Part shown: piece after piece, positions 1 through 11,863 of the stretch
Position numbering within the stretch: the stretch's first letter is position 1
Layout: the number at the start of each line of letters is the position of its first letter
NCBI GenBank assembly: GCA_017163975.1
Contig: JAFFSR010000251.1
Span: 7,812,001-7,876,000 of the forward strand
Origin: Anastatus disparis
Taxonomy: Eukaryota > Arthropoda > Insecta > Hymenoptera > Eupelmidae
Length of the DNA: 64,000 nt
Direction: 5' to 3'
Position numbers and translations under genes: made by a program
Notes under the pieces: model-generated
The model's database searches: none
What the model was told of the DNA's origin: nothing
The model's input: only the letters and a program-made list of their open reading frames with translations

Positions 1-370
1 TAAATGAATAAAAAAAAGTTTTAACATATATCACTTATACCGTTTAAAATTAAAGTAAACTCTTAATTTTTAGCAATTTGATAATTTTCAGTAATGATCT
101 ACCTTATTTCTTAGCCAGTAAACAAAGTCCTCTATCATTATATTTAGATTCTGATATTAAAACAAAATCCACAAGAGCAATTCCAATGTAACCATCTTCG
201 TCTCTATATCCACATTAACTTATACCATATCGTTCTCTTTGTAATAACCATACTGACTACTACGTAGTACCAAAGCCCCTATTACAAAGTCTATTTCCAT
301 GAGCTTTCCAAAGTCAAGTCTAACATCTAACTTGGTATATGTGTAATGGTAAATATAACGAAGATAGTAC

Positions 371-391
371 CTCTCTCTCTCTCTCTCTCTC
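371..391. repeat. (CT)n microsatellite
   Basis: An uninterrupted CT run of about 21 bases. Confidence 0.85.
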
Positions 392-900
392 AGTTGCGTA
401 TAACTTTATAAGGAAGATGCGTTTATATATACATACGTAGTTAAGGAATATATCCTCCAGACGACGATACAGGTTTCTAACTTGTATCTGTATATGTGTG
501 TGTATGTACATGTGAACGCGTATATATGTACGCGATTGTTAGAGCAAAAGGGAGCAGAACGATCGCGAGCAGGGCGGTTCGCTTAATTGCCCCTATCCAT
601 CATTACCCCTTCCTCTTTGACCGCGATCTATTCTCTCTCTCTCCCTTTACCTTTCTTTCTTTCTCTTGGTCTTTCATTCCATGGCGGTACATTTGGGTAC
701 CCGCCAGACCACGCGATGCAATCTCTCTCTCTCTCATTCTCTCTCTGCTTCTACCGCCACTGGACTGCACGGGCTTCTGCCTGTTTCGCTGTTGTTGTTT
801 TTTCGTTTGGTTTAATTTCATTTTGTCTTTCGTTTTCGTTTTTTCCCTTTAGGAAAGAGAGACGATCTCGTTGCGTTTAGGAGGATCACTTGTGCGACTC

Positions 901-931
901 TAAATCATTCGGAGTCTTGGATTAATGACGC
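901..931 (+). repeat. Short dispersed repeat, copy A (paired with 2229-2260)
   Basis: About 31 bases beginning TAAATCATTCG and ending TGGATTAATGACG recur at 2229-2260 with small indels in the middle (GGAGTCT here, AGTCTCC there). The flanks do not match, so this is not part of a longer duplication. The inner ATTAAT core is homeodomain-like. It could be a duplicated regulatory motif or a remnant of an unrecognised short repeat. I assign no function. Confidence 0.5.
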
Positions 932-1840
932 CTGCTGCTTGCCGAGCGCTAAGGTCCAACATTTCTCCTTTCGTTCGAAATTTTAGCTCTTTAGTTTTGC
1001 TCTTTTTATCTTGTCAGTTGGCTCTTGTCATGCTCTTGTTGTGACTTGGCGCAAATGCTCGGAGGCCCGAAGAATTATTTTGTATACGTTGTTGCCCAAA
1101 CTTTCTGTTGAATGTCACAAATTTAAATAATCCAAATTAAATTAGTTTTCTAAAAGCGACTAATGAATGTCCTAATGTTGGTACTATGAGTAAAAAATGT
1201 AAAAACAGAAAAGAAGAAGGTTCATTTTTTCGTCAGCACCTCCTACGTAATTACGTTAAAATAAAAATACACAAAGTGAATTTAGATATTCGATTAAAGT
1301 GGAATCAATTAAAACTTATTAAAGTAATGGGTTAATTCTTGTACTTTTTTATTTAAATTAACTGTTAATTACAGGGAATTCATGATTGCTGTTAAAAAGT
1401 TGAAAAAGAAAAGAGAGAGAGAAACCAGTCGTGCATTACGAGACTTGCTTTACTTTTCTAGTTCGCGCGCTTGCTCTTTACTCTAAAAGTAACAGTGGCT
1501 AGTAATTTAGCGTGTCTGATATTGCAGAGTTCCCTACTCCCGCAAAGTGACTGTAAAGTGACAATTCGTTCTTACTCTGAATTTAAATTGCATAATTTTT
1601 TTTTTCTTCTTCCTTACTACTCTTGGAACTTAAACTTTATAAGATGCAAAGGAACTTTTATTATTATTCCGTATATTTCCTTGATCTAGTTGTACTTACT
1701 TTTCGTATAAATTACTGTATCTTTAATTTCTTTTTAATAAGAAATTTACTATTCGTTGTATAATAAATATTATATTTTAACAACCATAATTAGTTTCAAT
1801 ATTAATATCTTTTTAATGTTTAAAAATATTTTTTTCATAA

Positions 1841-1922
1841 TCAACCCTTTCAATGCCATTAAAGAAAATTTCTGTTTGGAATATTTTATATAAATCTTCG
1901 TTATTGGCACTGAAGGGGTTAA
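1841..1922. mobile_element. Short piggyBac-like MITE (74 bp) with TTAA-type flanks
   Basis: An imperfect inverted repeat brackets a short AT-rich core. The left end reads CCCTTTCAATGCCA from 1845; the right end reads TGGCACTGAAGGGG up to 1918. The reverse complement of the right end matches the left at roughly 25 of 31 positions once the inner part is included. The right end is followed by TTAA (1919-1922) and the left is preceded by TCAA (1841-1844), one change from TTAA. Ends of the form TTAA-CCCTTT are characteristic of piggyBac-superfamily elements. The core is far too short for a transposase, so this is a non-autonomous derivative or a decayed remnant. The superfamily call is inferred from ends and target site only. 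Confidence 0.5.
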
Positions 1923-4104
1923 TAAATCAAGCTAAAAATTTTATTGATTTTTTATGATGATTTGGTACTATATAAAAGCTTTGTATTTTTCAAGTAATAA
2001 AGCATTTCATTAGAATCAACGGTAGAACTTTGTTTGCCTTAATTCTTTTTTTTCTACATCTTTTTATGGATTTTCACACGCAGGTACACGACATGGATCC
2101 TTACATGGATAAAAACATTAAAAGAAAAAAAAAACAAAAGAGGAAAAAGAAAGATTGAGAAAGCCAATCAAGTTAATGATTGACGAAAAAAATTAAAATT
2201 GCACGTGCATCATTTTACTGGTGAGCATTAAATCATTCGAGTCTCCTGGATTAATGACGTTTTTCACTATCTCTCTCTCTCTCGCTCTCTTTCTATCATC
2301 TCGTTTCGTTTCGTCGGTCAACTCCTCCTTCGTTATGTGTATACGCCAACCCTCTCGACGTGCTAGTTTCCTTCCTCTGTATATATATATATATATGTGA
2401 TGTTCCACTGAGACTGTCATCTCTGTATACGTGTGTTTGTACGTGTGCTTGAATTATTTATTGTTCAGGTGCATGTTGATATTATAAATTTTGATGTCTT
2501 TTGATCTGTCCTATTTAGGTTTAATATGATAAAGTGCATTTTCAGAATTTATATCTCATAATATAAACACATAAAAAATAATCATTTCAACAAAAAATTC
2601 TATACTATTATTATTTTTCAGTGCATTTAAAGTGTGTATTTTTGTATACAATAACGTTTTATTTTGATTAAAGCAAGGATTAGTAATTTACAATTACATT
2701 GTTGAAAAAATTCAAGTATTAAAATTTTACACAGGCATGGTTAAAATTAATACAAAATTTTTTGTGTTTATTTTAACTGCTGTGTTTTCGTATCAAAATT
2801 TTAAAAATTTAAAATTTTATTATGATTTATTTTTCATTTTTAACAAAAATTTTACGTTAATTATTGGAAATACAAGCATAAATTAAAATTACCGAAATTA
2901 TTAAAAGTGTCGAAATTAAAGTTAAATGATTATAAAAATATTAGTTGAATTCCAACTTGTTTCGTACATTAAAAGCATTATAACGTTAAGCTGCATGCAG
3001 CCTGCGTATTTTTTTCCGTACAGACTTATTTTCTTTGTTCTTTAAAGTATAACAGTTGTTTAGTTATTATAACACGGAAAGAATTTTTCTATAAAAATTA
3101 CAGTAACTGTTACTACAATTTCGAAATGACGTATACTCTTAAGCTATTTCAAAGACATGTGTCTTTAAATAATATTAAAAAATTCTTACCGGAATAACAG
3201 TAATTTTTACAATGCTTCTCTGTAAATTTTTATGCAGAGTTTTATAGTACATTTTATAGAAAATGGAGATTTTTTAGACATCTTATCATTTGTAAAATGA
3301 ATTTTAAGAAAAACTAAGCGTCAATCTCAATATATACATTTAAATAATATTTTTATCATTAAATTTTAAATAAATTATTTTGAAATTTAAACTTTGAAAT
3401 TTCACAATTATTTTTATAACAATCGCACAAAATATTTTTACAGCATGAAACATAATATTTCATTTTTAATTTATTTAAAAAATTACAACTTGTTTAATCA
3501 GAACAAATAATGTACTTTATATAAATAATTTTTTCCATTCTTAAATCTTACATCCATTCGAATTTAATCTTCGAAACGTTGTATATTGTTCACATTAACA
3601 GAATGTATTAACAGTAGATAATGAGTCAATATAAAATGATTCATAATGTTGATTGCAACGTTTACGTTTCATCAACTGCAGAACAATCTGTTACGTAAAC
3701 ATATACCGAATAATTGAATTCAGCAAATGACTGACATCGCTCTAATTTTTTATTTGCCATACTGTTTTGTAATATATAAAAGTTTCTGCAATATGTTACT
3801 TATTACGTATAGGAAATAATATTTTTTTCCTGATCACATAAGCCTTTAAAGTCAATATACAATTATCGTTTTGTTTGATACATCGTGATTTTTTTTTATT
3901 TTTATAATAAAGATAAAGGCTGTAATCTTTGGTAAAACTCCACTTCCCCACTAAGAACAAAATTTTTTAAACATAAATTAATAAAATATCCAATTAGCGA
4001 AGCTAGTCTTCGGTTTTTAATTTTAATTTTATAATAATAAAATTTAATTGACGCATGAATTGACTAATATTTTATAGTTCAGGATATGAATATTCCAAAT
4101 TTAT
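1923..4104. other. Gene-free AT-rich stretch
   Basis: No gene is visible. It contains an A-rich tract near 2120-2155, a (CT)n run at 2270-2292, a short (TA)n at about 2381-2397, and otherwise ordinary AT-rich sequence with frequent stops in all frames. Confidence 0.6.
2229..2260 (+). repeat. Short dispersed repeat, copy B (paired with 901-931)
   Basis: This is the second copy of the motif that starts TAAATCATTCG and ends TGGATTAATGACG. It lies about 1.3 kb from the first copy in the same orientation, and again just upstream of a CT-rich run. Two copies in one orientation with unrelated flanks suggest a duplicated short element; the biological meaning is unknown. Confidence 0.5.
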
Positions 4105-4309
4105 GAAGTCTTCAGTGGCTCACTCGGTAAAGCGATAGATTCGTACCCCGAGGGCCCAAGTTCAAATCCCACTCTCGGCTTATTAATACAAGCATCTCTG
4201 TATCTTGCATGTGCTTTGTTCACAAACACACTGAAGACTTCTGTCGCTAATTAGCATCGTTAATGATAGCATAAATAGTGACGTTAAATAAAAAAAAAAT
4301 AAAATAAAA
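4105..4309 (+). mobile_element. tRNA-derived SINE, copy 1 (full length)
   Basis: A Pol III-type SINE. The 13-nt head GAAGTCTTCAGTG (4105-4117) runs into an A box (TGGCTCACTCGG). A degenerate anticodon region and a B box (GTTCAAATCCC, 4160-4170) follow, then the tRNA-unrelated middle, CACTGAAGACTTC (4229-4241), the tail stem strand GTCGCT, its partner AGTGAC, and GACGTTAAATA with an A-rich end. The head is perfectly complementary (13/13) to 4229-4241, although both strands differ from the other copies. SINEs of this kind are transcribed by Pol III and mobilised by a partner LINE; no such LINE is seen here. No clear target-site duplication was found. An open frame overlapping the 3' end on the minus strand is spurious. 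Confidence 0.9.
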
Positions 4310-4775
4310 TTCTTTTTTTTCAAATATTGTATATATCTTTTTTTTGTTATGTTTGCTATACTTTTGCATGTAGTATAAATTTAGTGTATTAATATGTGTA
4401 ATACTGTGTTTAATATTTTGTGGATATACAAAATCTAGAAAATCATATGAATATTTTTCTTTCATTTAAAATATAGCCAATTGTTAAAGAAGATCATGGT
4501 CATATATATTCTAAGATTTCGTGAACCACTAAAAATCATTATAAAATCAAATTACACAAGTTCAGTTACAGTGTGTGTGCAACATTGTCAAATAAGATAA
4601 ATAAAAAGATGTGGAATATTGTGGTTGGATTAAAATAAAAAATAAAATTAAAATCTTTAACTGATATTCTTTTCTATTCCCGTTTATTCTTCTTTGTTTC
4701 GCCTTCATTCTCGCGGTCATCGCGCTCTCACACGCTTTGCATATATATTCTTGTTGCATAGACCTTAACATTACG

Positions 4776-4840
4776 CATGTGGGTGTGTGTATGTGTACGT
4801 GAGTATGTGCATGTATGCATGTGTATGTGTGTGTGTGTGC
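4776..4840. repeat. TG-rich microsatellite
   Basis: An interrupted (TG)n tract with TGTATG and TGCATG variants, ending in an uninterrupted TG run near 4827-4839. It explains the His/Thr-rich minus-strand and Val/Cys-rich plus-strand open frames over this area. Confidence 0.85.
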
Positions 4841-5115
4841 AATGGAAGTAAGAAAAGAAAGAAAGAAGAATAGACGGTATAGAGTAGTGGTCCGTCGGTA
4901 TATATCCTCTGGTCCCATAACTTATGTTAGCTTGACTGTCGTTTGGTTCTTGCGCGGAGCCTTTGTACTGTGCGTTATACTGGTGCACCAAGAGAGAAAG
5001 AAAGAGAGAGAATCTTTCGCGCAAAACCGCGTGCGTACAAGAGAGTTTAAAGGAACGCCTTTTAACAGTCGCACAAACGACACACACTAACGTGCCGTTA
5101 CGTGTCTTTCACATT

Positions 5116-5159
5116 TGCTTCTTCTTCTTCTTCTTTCTCCTCTTCTTCTTCTTCTCCTC
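5116..5159. repeat. CTT-rich pyrimidine microsatellite
   Basis: Interrupted (CTT)n/(TTC)n tract, purely pyrimidine on the + strand. It leads into more pyrimidine-rich sequence up to the AG at 5221-5222. Confidence 0.85.
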
Positions 5160-5222
5160 TGTCGTTATATGTTCTCTTTTCGACTCTTTCCTTTAATATT
5201 TTTTTTCTTTTGTTTCTTTTAG

Positions 5223-5278
5223 ACGTTCCATTGGATGCTAAAGCTTTGAAGAAATCTTATGTACTAAAGCCGCTCTAG
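5223..5278 (+). other. Weak candidate terminal exon after a strong 3' splice-site-like sequence
   Basis: The T-rich tract at about 5199-5220 ends in AG at 5221-5222. One frame after it is open for 17 codons and stops at TAG (5276-5278): VPLDAKALKKSYVLKPL, entered in a phase that would split the previous codon. The peptide has balanced composition, unlike the repeat-derived frames nearby. I do not recognise it and see no matching upstream exon. An open frame this short can easily arise by chance, so this is a prompt for transcript data and not a gene call. Confidence 0.12.
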
Positions 5279-8085
5279 TGCGTATTGAATTTCGAGAAAC
5301 GGTACCGCAAGGCAATACCATGTGTCTCGTTTTTTCTCTCTTTTTTTTTAGAAAACGACCACGTGGGAAGAAAAATTAAAGAAAAAAAATTTTTGTAATG
5401 TATATGAAGAGGAAAGAGAGAAAGAGATAAGGTTGTTTTTTAGTCCAGATTTAGTTAAATTCTAGATAGGTGTTGAGACTAATACGAAGTGGTTACGGTA
5501 TTTGACAAGATTTTATGGGATTTCGGAAAATGTTTCGAATAGTTTTAAACGCGTTTGTTGCCGGGTTTAGTTTTAATTGCTATGTGTGTTCGTATATATA
5601 CAAGGAAAAAGTTTCTTGTTAGTGGATTTAACAATTTCGTTAGACAACAAGTTTGTTAATTTGTTATGTGTAAGAGAAAATTTATGGACAAAATTAATTC
5701 ATCTCCATAAAAAATAAATTTTATAGTATCATACGTGATTATATGATCATACGTAAATATATATGATATATTAACATATATTATGAAATGTGATTTGAAA
5801 ATCTATATGATTATATACTATTGTATTCGATCTTATAAACTCAGGAATATTTATACATAATTTCATATAATATTATTGTATATAGTTCTGCATAATTATG
5901 TATACCGATACGTGATTCATTAATTATCCATTAGAGACTCATCTTCTTATTAAATTACGTATGGTTGTTTATATTAATATATAATTCTAGATAATTCTAT
6001 ATAATTATTTATAAACTCGTATATTAATATTTATTTATACATAGAAATTCACAACAAACATCATAACGAAATTTATATAATTTTTCTTCAATTTTGAAGA
6101 TTTACTAAAATAATTATGCAAACTCATAAGTCATATTTCATTATGTGTTTATATATGACAATTATATATAATTATGTAGATATCATTTTTTCACCGATCA
6201 TTTAAAAATAGAATTCTATATTGTATTACTTTAAAATGTTTTTAAAAATACAAAGTATTTACAATTTTTTTTAAAAAGTTAAAATTAAAAAAAAATGTAA
6301 CTATTATTTTAAATATTACAGCACATGTTTGATACTTGTAATACACATGAGAAACTTTAAGCTTTCTTTTTGACACTTGTCGTATCGCATTACTCTTATT
6401 TAGTTACAAAGTTACGCTTGCTCTTAAATGAACATATGTTCGATGTCTTTGAGCATTTTTTATATTAAAAAAAATGAAATATGATGTCATTAACTTTACA
6501 AAATAGTGTATTTTTACAAAAATTTTAGAATAATTTCATAATAAATATTATAATAAAGTCGAATAAATTTCGAGTACTTGTAAAGTTTTCGATACAAATA
6601 AATTCTACAAGTCAATAAATCTTCAATTTACCGTGATTTTAATCAAAAGTAATAACTTTCCCTTAGAAAATCTCGATTGTCTTGCCATTAAATTATATAT
6701 ATACGTATATAGTAAAAAGGTCAAAATTTGGATAATCTTTAATGGATGTTTCATCCGATTTGTAACATCGGTATGCCGCTTATGATAATTAGAGAAAACT
6801 CAAGTAATCCTCTTTGTTAATCCTATTTTCTCTATCCATCATAAAAGATATTTTAAGCAAAGTTGTTACTTTACATAAAATCAAATTTGTAAATTGTCGC
6901 CGAAAGGCAAAACCTTAAACTTAACTGCCTAAGCGCGTAACTTTATAACAAACTGATGTAATATAAGAAGCAAGTACCGTATAAGAACAAAAAGAAAAAA
7001 AAAGGTTAAAAATAAGAAGGTAAGGTTTAAAAGTTTCTGTTACACAGTTGTCACCATATAGTGAAAGTTACCTTATGTGCTGTTGCTGCAAAAAACCTGC
7101 TTTTTCGTACGATTATAAAGCTTAATTTAAATTTCATTACGGGACCACCTGTAATATTGACATTACATAATGAAGCAAATATTATTTTATAACTCAATCG
7201 TTAAACTTTCACTACTTTACAAATGTATCTTTTTTCATTATTATTTTTCTTCCCTTTTCTCCGAGCGTCGCGTATACGTACTCGTTTCTTAAAGTAATTT
7301 CAAGCTCAGTCAACGTATATACGTACAGAGAATGTGCATTCCATAAACCTTTCGCATATAAAGAAAAACAAAAAAATCAAAGACATATGTGAGAGCGGAG
7401 AAAACATTTAAATTGGACAGAACAGTTTTTTTTCTCTCTCTCTCTTTCTTTTTTCTTTATTTTTTTTAACGATCTTCTTAAAGTGAACGTGTGCACGAAC
7501 ATAAGAGAGACACGTCCCCTTGTAAATGGTCGCAAGCGCACACGCGCAAACGCATTCAATTTTAACTGAACCCATGAAAGAGAGAGAGAGAGATGAGAAA
7601 AACATTTTCAAGGGCAAGAGGTTTGCTTCAACTGTTCTTCTCTTATATATACGTTGCTCTAATAAGAAAACACGCAAAAGAGAGAGACAGAGAGGGAGAG
7701 AGAACGTAAAGTTGCATATAAACATCAAGTAAAGCGAAAACTCGATGAATCGTTCAATCGGAAGCGCAGAAAACGTCGAACATTTAAGATGGAGAAGGAA
7801 ATAACGAAAGAGAAAGAGAGACTTGAAAAAAAAAATGAAAAAAGAAAAAAAAGTATAAAGAGCTAAATAACGCTTCGTATATATGTAACTCCTGTAGGCA
7901 ATCTCTACAAGTATATATAACGTAAGCTCTTCTCCTTCTTTCTCTCTCGCATACACAGCTACTTGTCGCATCGCAGAATGCATTAAACATGCGTTAAGTA
8001 CAATCTGCCAAGGGCGACCGATGTTAATCGAAGTAGAGCTCGTTTGGAATTCCGTTGCTATCGGCGATTACCTACACGTTAAAAC

Positions 8086-8088
<3 letters not shown>

Positions 8089-8137
<49 letters not shown>

Positions 8138-8212
8138 AGAGTTAAAACGTTGACAGTGAGGGAGGAAAAGGAGAAGATGAAGAAGAAGAAGAAGGAGGAG
8201 GAGGAGGAGGAC
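8089..8212 (+). repeat. (GA)n microsatellite and extended polypurine tract
   Basis: An uninterrupted (GA)n run of about 45 bases (8089-8134) is followed, after a short non-repetitive interval containing pyrimidines, by AAG- and GAG-type purine repeats to 8212. Open frames on either strand (Arg/Glu on +, Ser/Leu on -) are translations of this repeat. Long mirror-like purine tracts of this type can form triplex DNA; that is general knowledge and not shown for this locus. Confidence 0.9.
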
Positions 8213-11200
8213 ACAAGAGTAGAGTGTGGAACTTTAATTATAGACGAGCTTAGAGTTGAAGGTATATCTCTGGCAAAGCAAAATACTCTCTCTGGAGCTC
8301 CTTTTACACACGTATATACGTACATGCACGTCTATATATGCACAAAAGACAAAGAGGAAATGGTCCATTCCATGTACGTTGACAACTTTGTATATACACA
8401 AATATATAGATAGAGTATTCAGGTTTATATGCGAAAAGCGTAACTGTTGTGTATAGCCAAAGTCGACGTATGAGAGAAGTTATATAAGGGATAAAGATAA
8501 AGGGATAGAAGAGATAGAGGGAAAAGGGAATCGCATATACACACGTGGTCCTCTTTTAACGCAATATTCGCCGACAAGAGAAACAGTAATGGCGCGCAAA
8601 AGTGCGAGCAAATACACAAGCGCGTCTGCTAAATCACCTACGACTCTCTTCTATCTCTTATATACTTGTAAAACGCTGATATTTGTTCACAGAAAGAGCG
8701 AGAGAGAGAGAACGAGAAAGTCATAGGCCCTGAAGTGCTTCCGGTTTCCTTCGTCTCGTCTTTGGTCCTCGTCATCACATGCACATATATATAGGTACGA
8801 AAATCGTATAGAATAGAAGATAAGATAGGTATATATAGAGAGAGTCTATCTGTCGTTAGAGTCTGTCTAAAACTCCTTCCTACATCAGAGATCCAAAGGA
8901 ACTTCCGTAGAGATATATTAATGTTTGAGCATTTTCAAAAGAGAGGAGTGTATATACCCGTAAGGCAAACTCAAACATAGCAAAATGTATTGGGAGGTTA
9001 AGGGAACTTTAGGATGTTTGCGCTTATATTGCTAAATTTGCGGATATACTATAAGTGTTTAAACTTATAAGTTTAAATACTTTCAAATGTTTGAATATAC
9101 CATGAGATCAGAATTTTAGTTTAAAAAAAAGGAAAACTACTGATAACTGCAAAAACGGTATGCAGTTTCTCGAAACGAATTAATTTTTTTGTCAGCAAAA
9201 TTAAAGTTTCGTGTATTTAATTAGAGAAAAAATGTAAAAAATATTTTTATTTTCCAAGATTTAAAATTTTTCAAAGAATGAAAAAAATAAAAAAAATAAA
9301 CTTAATTATAGTTAATTTTCTGAATGAGTGCATCTCTAGAAAAAATGTTCTTGAAAATTCTGCAATTATTTTAAATATTATACATTTTCAAGAAAAACCT
9401 ATTATTTTTAATTGGAATTTTTTGAAAATTAAAAAATCTAAAATAGAATTATTTTTTTAATTTTGTACTATATTCAACTGGATTGATATACACATATTTT
9501 TTTTAACGCATTCGCACGCAAATTTCGTACTTTGCCCAAATACATACATCGTTATGCACATGATGGTTCATCATGGTTCTACATATATGACACAAAATTT
9601 TTTTGTTTAAAAAAATTAATGTTACATGATTCTAAACCATATTTTTCATGTGTTGCATATTTTCTAATTGCTACAAAAAAAGCTTGAAATTACATGTAAA
9701 ATTTTTAACGAAAAATAAATTAAAAAAAAAGACTACAATGCAACGACTCAATTAAAAGTGTAGCAAACATTCCTCGCGAAGCAATATTTTTTATTTTCCC
9801 TCGACTTTTCGCATGTACTTCTCTTGTGCATACGCATTTGTACAATTCTCTAGTTCTTGGTGAGACCCAAATGAATTTCACTTATACAAACAACAAACAT
9901 ACAAGTCGGAAATGAAGTTGACGCTTGTACTCGTTGAAAATAGAGTACAGGGAAAGAGGGAAAGTCAAAAAAAAAGAAAAAAGAAAAAGCATTTCCGTAA
10001 GTGAAAATTCAACGTTGGTTAATTCACTAGAACGTTGACGAGAAAACGCGTAAAGTATTAATCTAGATTATCCTCAACTGTAAATACGAGCAACTCTATC
10101 TCATTTCTAAACACTTAGATTACTCATTTAGATACATATATTTAAAATTTTATTTGGACAATTTTAAAAGTATGTTTACTGTACTGTGAAGATACCGCCA
10201 AAAAGGAATTTGCTAACTTATAACGTATTGTTTATTCGGAAAAGTACGTACGTTTCTTATCTTTTTTTCTAAGTATAAGTGTATATTGACTTATGGCAAA
10301 TTCTGAGCTAATGTTAAGTAAAAAGGAAAGGTTTATGTAGAACACATTCATGGGTACATAAAAAATTACTCATCAGCACAAGAATTATCAAACATCACAA
10401 GACTTAATGGATTATATTTTTGAGCAAAGGAATTTTCATTGTGTATCATAAAACATTTGGAATTGCTCTTTTTCACGAAAAATAATCATGTTAATAAAAC
10501 AAAGATAACAAAAAATATTTTAAGAAAAATATTTTCAACTTTACCTTGTATTATTAGGTCGTACATAAAAAAAAAACCTTTAAAATAATAATTATCATAA
10601 ATTAATGTATTTTTACGCATAATCTCATTTTATCACTGTTATCGAAAATTAGTAAGAATATTAATAGTTAGCGTTTGAACACTACACTTTATTCTTACAA
10701 ATAAATTATTTTTCAACAGAAAGATAAGATACTATTAAAATGTGTAAAATGTATAAATGATCATTTCAATAAACTAAAATCTTATAATGGTTTGAATAAA
10801 TAATATATCAAATTATAAACGTAAGTAATATATATAATTACCCGTTATTAGGTAAACAAGAGTATCAAATTAAAATATATTATTTCTTGAAGCTATTTTA
10901 TAAATTGAATAATATACTTGCTTAATCTTTAAACTCGACCAAAAAGGTAAATATACAAATTAATTATTTAATTAAATTTTCGCACGATATTGTATCTGTA
11001 TTTAAATTATCGTATATTTCGATATGATTCATTATATAATTTTTTTAATTACTAATAAAATTTATACCATTAACTTACATGATACTATTACATTAGTTTA
11101 TTAAAAATATATTACATAATTTATAAGTTATTTTTTGTTTAAACATTAACGTTTTATAAAAATCCGTATATCGATGTAATTTAATCTTTTATATTTCTTT

Positions 11201-11843
11201 TGCTATAGTTAATGCTATAACTTCCTCGTTTTCAATTACATCCGTACCAATAATTACATTAAAGTTACTTTACAAAAAACAATTACAGATGTGAAAGTAA
11301 TATTTTACTTATAACTTGTAAGCTATTGGAAATCTAAAAGTAGAAAACTATCTCATAAGAAGAATGATTGGCTATTCAAATTTCATTACTTTTTATTGTA
11401 CAAAACCAAAAATAAAACACTTTAGCTGTAATAAAAAATAAAAATAACGTGTTAATTAAATGAAGATAATAATTGAAATTTAAGAGTTTTGATGTTCTTT
11501 TATCTTTGGCTACGATTAATTATTCAATTAAAAAATGATTATTATGTTTAATAACATTACTAAATTTGATATATGGAATTTATTGCATAACATTATTATG
11601 ATAATTTACTCAATCATAAAACACATAACGTAACTAATGATGAAAAACAAATCTGTTCACTCTGAGTTACGAAAAATCAACAATCTTTGAATGTGAATGA
11701 CTTTTCGATGCTAGCGAATCAATTCAATTTATTTTTTCACCTATTTATATATATATATATAGCATGCAAATAGATCTCGTAAATACATTTAGATTCAACG
11801 TAGTAGACTAATGTCGATACATTGTATGAACCTTTACGGAAAA

Positions 11844-11863
11844 GAGAGAGAGAGAGAGAGAGA
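11844..11863 (+). repeat. (GA)n microsatellite
   Basis: An uninterrupted run of about 20 bases of GA repeats inside AT-rich sequence. It gives rise to two overlapping short Arg/Glu-containing open frames, which are disregarded. Confidence 0.8.

Larger units (their letters stand above)
1..1840. other. Gene-free CT-rich and AT-rich flank
   Basis: No coding gene is visible. A (CT)n run lies at 371-391. From about 530 to 1080 the sequence is richer in G+C and CpG than its surroundings, mixed with pyrimidine-rich blocks. The open frames at 496-880 are Ser/Leu/Phe-rich translations of CT repeats and resemble no family. A pyrimidine tract ending in TAG at 850-852 looks like a 3' splice site and is followed by a 16-codon open frame, which is too short to call. 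After 1080 the sequence is plain AT-rich. Confidence 0.6.

Noticed and set aside
587..880. Ser/Leu/Phe-rich open frame as a membrane protein
   Set aside because: Hydrophobicity comes from translated CT repeats and T-rich sequence; there is no family resemblance.
5740..6190. AT-rich satellite with a regular repeat unit
   Set aside because: Words such as TATATGAT and ATAATTAT recur, but I could not find a constant period.
7408..7983. 191-codon minus-strand open frame, the longest in the window
   Set aside because: Composition switches from Phe/Leu/Ser to Arg/Glu/Lys according to CT and GA repeats; no domain, signal or splice context.
8021..8413. 130-codon open frame with Arg/Glu repeats
   Set aside because: It consists largely of the translated (GA)n and purine tract; the reverse strand gives an equally long Ser/Leu frame.
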